Shown: positions 6,837 through 8,931 of the stretch, one piece after another
How the letters are laid out: each line of letters opens with the position of its first letter
Numbering within the stretch: the stretch's first letter is position 1
Origin: Verrucomicrobiota bacterium
GTDB taxonomy: Bacteria > Verrucomicrobiota > Kiritimatiellia > Kiritimatiellales > Tichowtungiaceae
Assembly: GCA_020853375.1 (NCBI GenBank)
Contig: JADYZA010000072.1
Coordinates: forward strand, 1 to 8,931
DNA: 8,931 nt
Reading direction: 5' to 3'
Made by a program: the position numbers and the translations under genes
The notes under the pieces: generated by a model
The model's database searches: none
What the model was told of the DNA's origin: nothing
The model's input: only the letters and a program-made list of their open reading frames with translations

Positions 6837-7940
6837 TTACTTGGCTTTTGCGGGCAGATCCGGGAACACTCTTGCCACCGGCGCATACGTGATAAACCCT
6901 TCGCTCAGGTTCAGTGACAGCGCATGACCTTTGCTTTGCGACAAGAAGCTTGCAAGACCCAGCTTGGCCAGTTCGCGGGCATAAGGAAGCGTCGCGTTGC
7001 ACAAGGCTTGCGTGCTGGTTTTTCCTACTGCGCCGGGCATGTTGGCCACGCAATAATGCACGATATCATCGACGACATAAACCGGGTCGCTGTGCGTGGT
7101 GGCTTTAGATGTTTCGCAGCATCCGCCCTGATCGATGCAGATGTCCACGATAACAGCTCCTTTTTTCATCAGACGAAGCTGTTCGCGGCGAATCAGTTTG
7201 GGCGCCTTGTCGCCGGGAATCAGAACGGCCCCGATTACGAGGTCGGCGCGGGTCAGGCATTCTTCTAGCGCAAGCGGATCAAAGAACCGAGTGGTCACAT
7301 TTGCTGGCAGAACGTCGTTGAGATAGCGGAGCCGGTCGAGGCTGATATCCATGATCGTCACGCGCGCGCCCATTCCCGCCGCAACCATCGCCGAATGAGT
7401 TCCGGATACGCCGCCGCCGATAACCAGCACGTCGGCTGGCGCCACGCCGGGAACGCCGCCCAGCAGAACGCCGCGTCCGCCACGCTGACTTTCAAGGAAG
7501 CGAGCTCCAGCCTGAATGGCGATTTTCCCGGCGATTTCGCTCATCGGGGTGAGGAGAGGAAGGCGTCCGGCGGCATTTTCGATGGTTTCGTAGGCCACCG
7601 CGTGGATTCCGGCTTTCAGACAGCCTTCTGTCAATTCGCGCGATGCGGCTAAATGGAAATAGGTGAACAGGATTTGGTTTTTCCGCAGGAGTTTGATTTC
7701 TGCTGCTTGCGGTTCTTTCACTTTAATCACGAGATCGGCCTTGGCAAAAATGTCCGCCGCGCTATCCACCATGGTGGCGCCAGCCGCAACATATTGCTCG
7801 TCAGGGAAGCCGCTTCCTTGTCCTGCGGTCTTTTGAACGAAAACAGTGTGACCATCTTCGCGCAACATGCGCGCGCCTGCCGGGGTCAACGCAACTCGGA
7901 ACTCATCGGTCTTAATTTCTTTTGGTACGCCAATCTGCAT
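6837..7940 (-). CDS. ald: Alanine dehydrogenase (NAD-dependent)
   Basis: 367 residues, close to the usual 370. The enzyme interconverts L-alanine + NAD+ + water with pyruvate + NH4+ + NADH. All the hallmark residues fall at the numbering known from the M. tuberculosis enzyme: Arg15 and Lys75 (pyruvate binding), His96 and Asp270 (catalysis), Asp198 (NAD ribose), with the Rossmann loop GGGVSG at 175-180. Further family blocks are LTPMSEIAG (130-138), VDICIDQGGCCETS (265-278), VHYCVANMPGAV (294-305) and TSTQALCNATLPY (308-320). The ATG at 7940 follows GGAGAAGATT. It is the first gene after a strong leftward promoter and directly precedes the DegT aminotransferase. In this locus it may dispose of or recapture amino nitrogen from amino-sugar breakdown; that role is inferred, the enzymatic identity is firm. 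Confidence 0.96.
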   Translation of the reverse strand: MQIGVPKEIKTDEFRVALTPAGARMLREDGHTVFVQKTAGQGSGFPDEQYVAAGATMVDSAADIFAKADLVIKVKEPQAAEIKLLRKNQILFTYFHLAASRELTEGCLKAGIHAVAYETIENAAGRLPLLTPMSEIAGKIAIQAGARFLESQRGGRGVLLGGVPGVAPADVLVIGGGVSGTHSAMVAAGMGARVTIMDISLDRLRYLNDVLPANVTTRFFDPLALEECLTRADLVIGAVLIPGDKAPKLIRREQLRLMKKGAVIVDICIDQGGCCETSKATTHSDPVYVVDDIVHYCVANMPGAVGKTSTQALCNATLPYARELAKLGLASFLSQSKGHALSLNLSEGFITYAPVARVFPDLPAKAK

Positions 7941-7961
7941 AATCTTCTCCTCTGGTGTTTG

Positions 7962-7969
7962 GTTTAAAC
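7962..7969. repeat. Perfect 8-bp palindrome GTTTAAAC in the ald leader
   Basis: It lies between the predicted transcription start (near 7980) and the ald Shine-Dalgarno. It could be part of an operator, but 8-bp palindromes arise easily by chance and no second copy was found in the window. Confidence 0.25.
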
Positions 7970-7981
7970 TGAAAGAATGGT

Positions 7982-8008
7982 GGCGGGATTATCGGGGGCT
8001 TATCCGCC
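7982..8008. repeat. Imperfect inverted repeat spanning the ald -10 and spacer (candidate operator)
   Basis: GGCGG (7982-7986) pairs with CCGCC (8004-8008), with partial continuation inward (GGCGGGATTA against GGCGGATAA on the opposite strand, one bulge). TTATCGG (7989-7995) and TTATCCG (8000-8006) also form a direct repeat 11 bp apart, about one helical turn. The overlap with the ald -10 and spacer would suit a repressor, most simply the adjacent ROK protein. This is inferred from position only. Confidence 0.35.
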
Positions 8009-8017
8009 CGTTGTCAA
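7988..8017 (-). promoter_or_regulatory. Sigma70-type promoter for the ald operon
   Basis: On the minus strand there is a perfect -35 TTGACA (8017-8012), an 18-nt spacer, and -10 GATAAT (7993-7988, five of six to consensus). Transcription would begin near 7980, giving a leader of about 40 nt before the ald ATG. It is the best promoter match I found in the window and presumably drives the whole minus-strand gene series. Confidence 0.7.
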
Positions 8018-8051
8018 TCATTACAAAACGAAATTTAAAAAAAGTTTAGTT

Positions 8052-8064
8052 TATAATTGCAATT
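8052..8064 (+). promoter_or_regulatory. Candidate -10 of the ROK gene with an overlapping AATTGCAATT palindrome
   Basis: TATAAT (8052-8057) is a perfect -10 about 58 nt before the ROK ATG, but no good -35 lies 16-18 bp upstream. The perfect 10-bp palindrome AATTGCAATT (8055-8064) overlaps it, in a very AT-rich stretch (8020-8080) with A tracts. ROK repressors of the NagC/Mlc type bind AT-rich operators, so autoregulation here is reasonable but unproven. Confidence 0.35.
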
Positions 8065-8099
8065 TTTAGCATTTAATATACGTTACCGAACATCAAACA

Positions 8100-8106
8100 G
8101 GGGGAG
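8100..8106 (+). promoter_or_regulatory. Shine-Dalgarno GGGGGAG of the ROK gene
   Basis: It lies 8 nt before the ATG at 8115 and fixes that start; no other in-frame start is better placed. Confidence 0.65.
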
Positions 8107-8114
8107 TTTCCGAT

Positions 8115-8931
8115 ATGAGCAAAAAGGCTGGAATTAGAAGATTGATGCTTGAGCAGATCATCCGTCACGGTCGAATTACGCGAAATGAGGCCATGGAGGT
8201 GGCGCAGACCCGGCTCGCTACAATTGGAGAGGTTGTTCAAACGCTTCTTGCGGAAGGAATTATTGAAGAGCCGGAACGTGTAGGCAGGGAAAGCACCGGT
8301 CGCCGCGCGTCGCCTCTTTGTTTCCGTGGAGAGTACGGCTATTTTCTGGGAATCGTTCTGTCTCCCGATTGCGTAAAGGCGGTTCTTCTGGATAACGCTG
8401 GGAATTTGAAGGCACCCATGATTACCGGCGAGGTTCATGAGAACAATCCCGAGGCCGTTTTCCAAAGCATTTTAGACGTGCTGTCCAAACTGCGGCAACA
8501 AGTCGGCGATGCGGTCTGGGGAACTATTCGTGCGACTGGATTTGCCGACCCCGGACTGGTGAACGAAAAAACCGGAACCTCAATCCGGGCGGTGAATCTT
8601 CCCGGCTGGGAAAATATTGAAACCGCGCAGCGGCTGAAAAAGATTTTAGGCGGCCCAGTCATCATGCGCCCGGAAATGGCGGCCCGTGCGTATGCCGAGC
8701 GTCTGCTTGAGGGAATGGTCGATGATTTCGGGTGTTTCCACCTGAACCTCTACGATGGAGTGGGGGGCGCTTACACACGGGGACTCGATGTTTTTGTTGG
8801 CGACAGCTTCTGCCAGATGGAAATCGGCCATGTGATCGTGGAGGAGGATGGCGCTCTTTGCCACTGCGGAAACCACGGCTGCCTTGAGGCTCTGGTCGGA
8901 GAAGTCGGCCTGACCCACCGCGTCGAACAAC
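8115..8931 (+). CDS. ROK-family transcriptional regulator (NagC/Mlc/XylR type; 3' end cut by window)
   Basis: 272 residues are visible; full-length family members have about 380-410. Residues 1-55 form a winged helix-turn-helix (GRITRNEAMEVAQTRLATIG at 19-38, then VVQTLLAEGIIEE at 40-52). The ROK domain follows from about residue 72. EIGHVIV (236-242) with His239, and CHCGNHGCLE (249-258) with Cys249, Cys251 and Cys256, form the family zinc site. The ATP loop is weak (YDGVGGAYTRG, 213-223). Where ROK kinases have NDAN, this protein reads PEMA (186-189), so the catalytic Asp is Glu187; it is probably a sugar-sensing regulator without kinase activity. Divergent orientation from ald across a 174-bp region points to control of the leftward operon and possibly of itself. 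The inducer is likely an amino sugar or lyase product (inference). Confidence 0.93.
   Translation, partial: MSKKAGIRRLMLEQIIRHGRITRNEAMEVAQTRLATIGEVVQTLLAEGIIEEPERVGRESTGRRASPLCFRGEYGYFLGIVLSPDCVKAVLLDNAGNLKAPMITGEVHENNPEAVFQSILDVLSKLRQQVGDAVWGTIRATGFADPGLVNEKTGTSIRAVNLPGWENIETAQRLKKILGGPVIMRPEMAARAYAERLLEGMVDDFGCFHLNLYDGVGGAYTRGLDVFVGDSFCQMEIGHVIVEEDGALCHCGNHGCLEALVGEVGLTHRVEQ

Noticed and set aside
6821..6886. Longer aminotransferase start at 6886
   Set aside because: It would overlap alanine dehydrogenase by 50 nt and add an unlike Arg/Cys/Gln-rich peptide, while a good AAAGGAG site precedes the ATG at 6820.
8073..8465. A 130-codon minus-strand open frame across the ROK start region
   Set aside because: It runs opposite the helix-turn-helix of the ROK regulator, has no recognisable domain and has no convincing ribosome site.
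1..8931. Possible defence, toxin-antitoxin, phage or transposon content
   Set aside because: Every substantial coding region is a metabolic or sugar-regulatory family; no transposase, integrase, nuclease, terminal repeat or array was seen.

Overview
The window reads as a bacterial carbohydrate-catabolic locus. Six genes run in a row on the minus strand, and a divergent ROK-family regulator sits at the right-hand end on the plus strand. The gene content is a heparinase II/III-type lyase carrying two CPNCG knuckles, a NagB-like protein, a PIG-L deacetylase, a DegT aminotransferase and a ROK repressor, at moderately high GC. This is typical of polysaccharide-degrading members of the PVC superphylum (Kiritimatiellota, Lentisphaerota or Verrucomicrobiota). 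The taxonomic call is an inference from gene style; no rRNA or other marker is present.

Layout from right to left: the ROK regulator begins at 8115 (+) and runs off the window. The AT-rich 174-bp divergent region (7941-8114) holds a near-consensus sigma70 promoter firing left (TTGACA, 18 bp, GATAAT) and a TATAAT hexamer facing right. The minus-strand genes follow: alanine dehydrogenase (7940-6837); a DegT/DnrJ/EryC1/StrS PLP aminotransferase (6820-5507), 16 nt downstream; a cytosolic concanavalin-like protein resembling YesU/DUF1961 (5510-4869), overlapping the previous stop as ATGA; a secreted 1044-residue heparinase II/III-family lyase (4782-1648) after an 86-nt gap with competing hairpins; a glucosamine-6-phosphate deaminase-like protein (1487-561) after a 160-nt gap; and a PIG-L deacetylase (561-1, 3' end cut off) overlapping it as TAATG. 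No factor-independent terminator is visible in any gap, so a single operon is plausible.

Inferred joint function: the exported lyase cleaves a uronate- and probably amino-sugar-containing polysaccharide, such as a glycosaminoglycan. Inside the cell PIG-L removes N-acetyl (or a related acyl group), and the NagB-like protein isomerises or deaminates the amino sugar. The DegT enzyme plus alanine dehydrogenase could move amino groups between a sugar, pyruvate/alanine and ammonium. The ROK protein would sense a pathway sugar. The least conventional points are that the NagB-like protein has lost the residues NagB uses to hold the substrate phosphate and one catalytic Asp, and that alanine dehydrogenase is paired with a sugar aminotransferase at the head of a lyase operon. 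I see no mobile element, CRISPR array, tRNA, rRNA or defence system.
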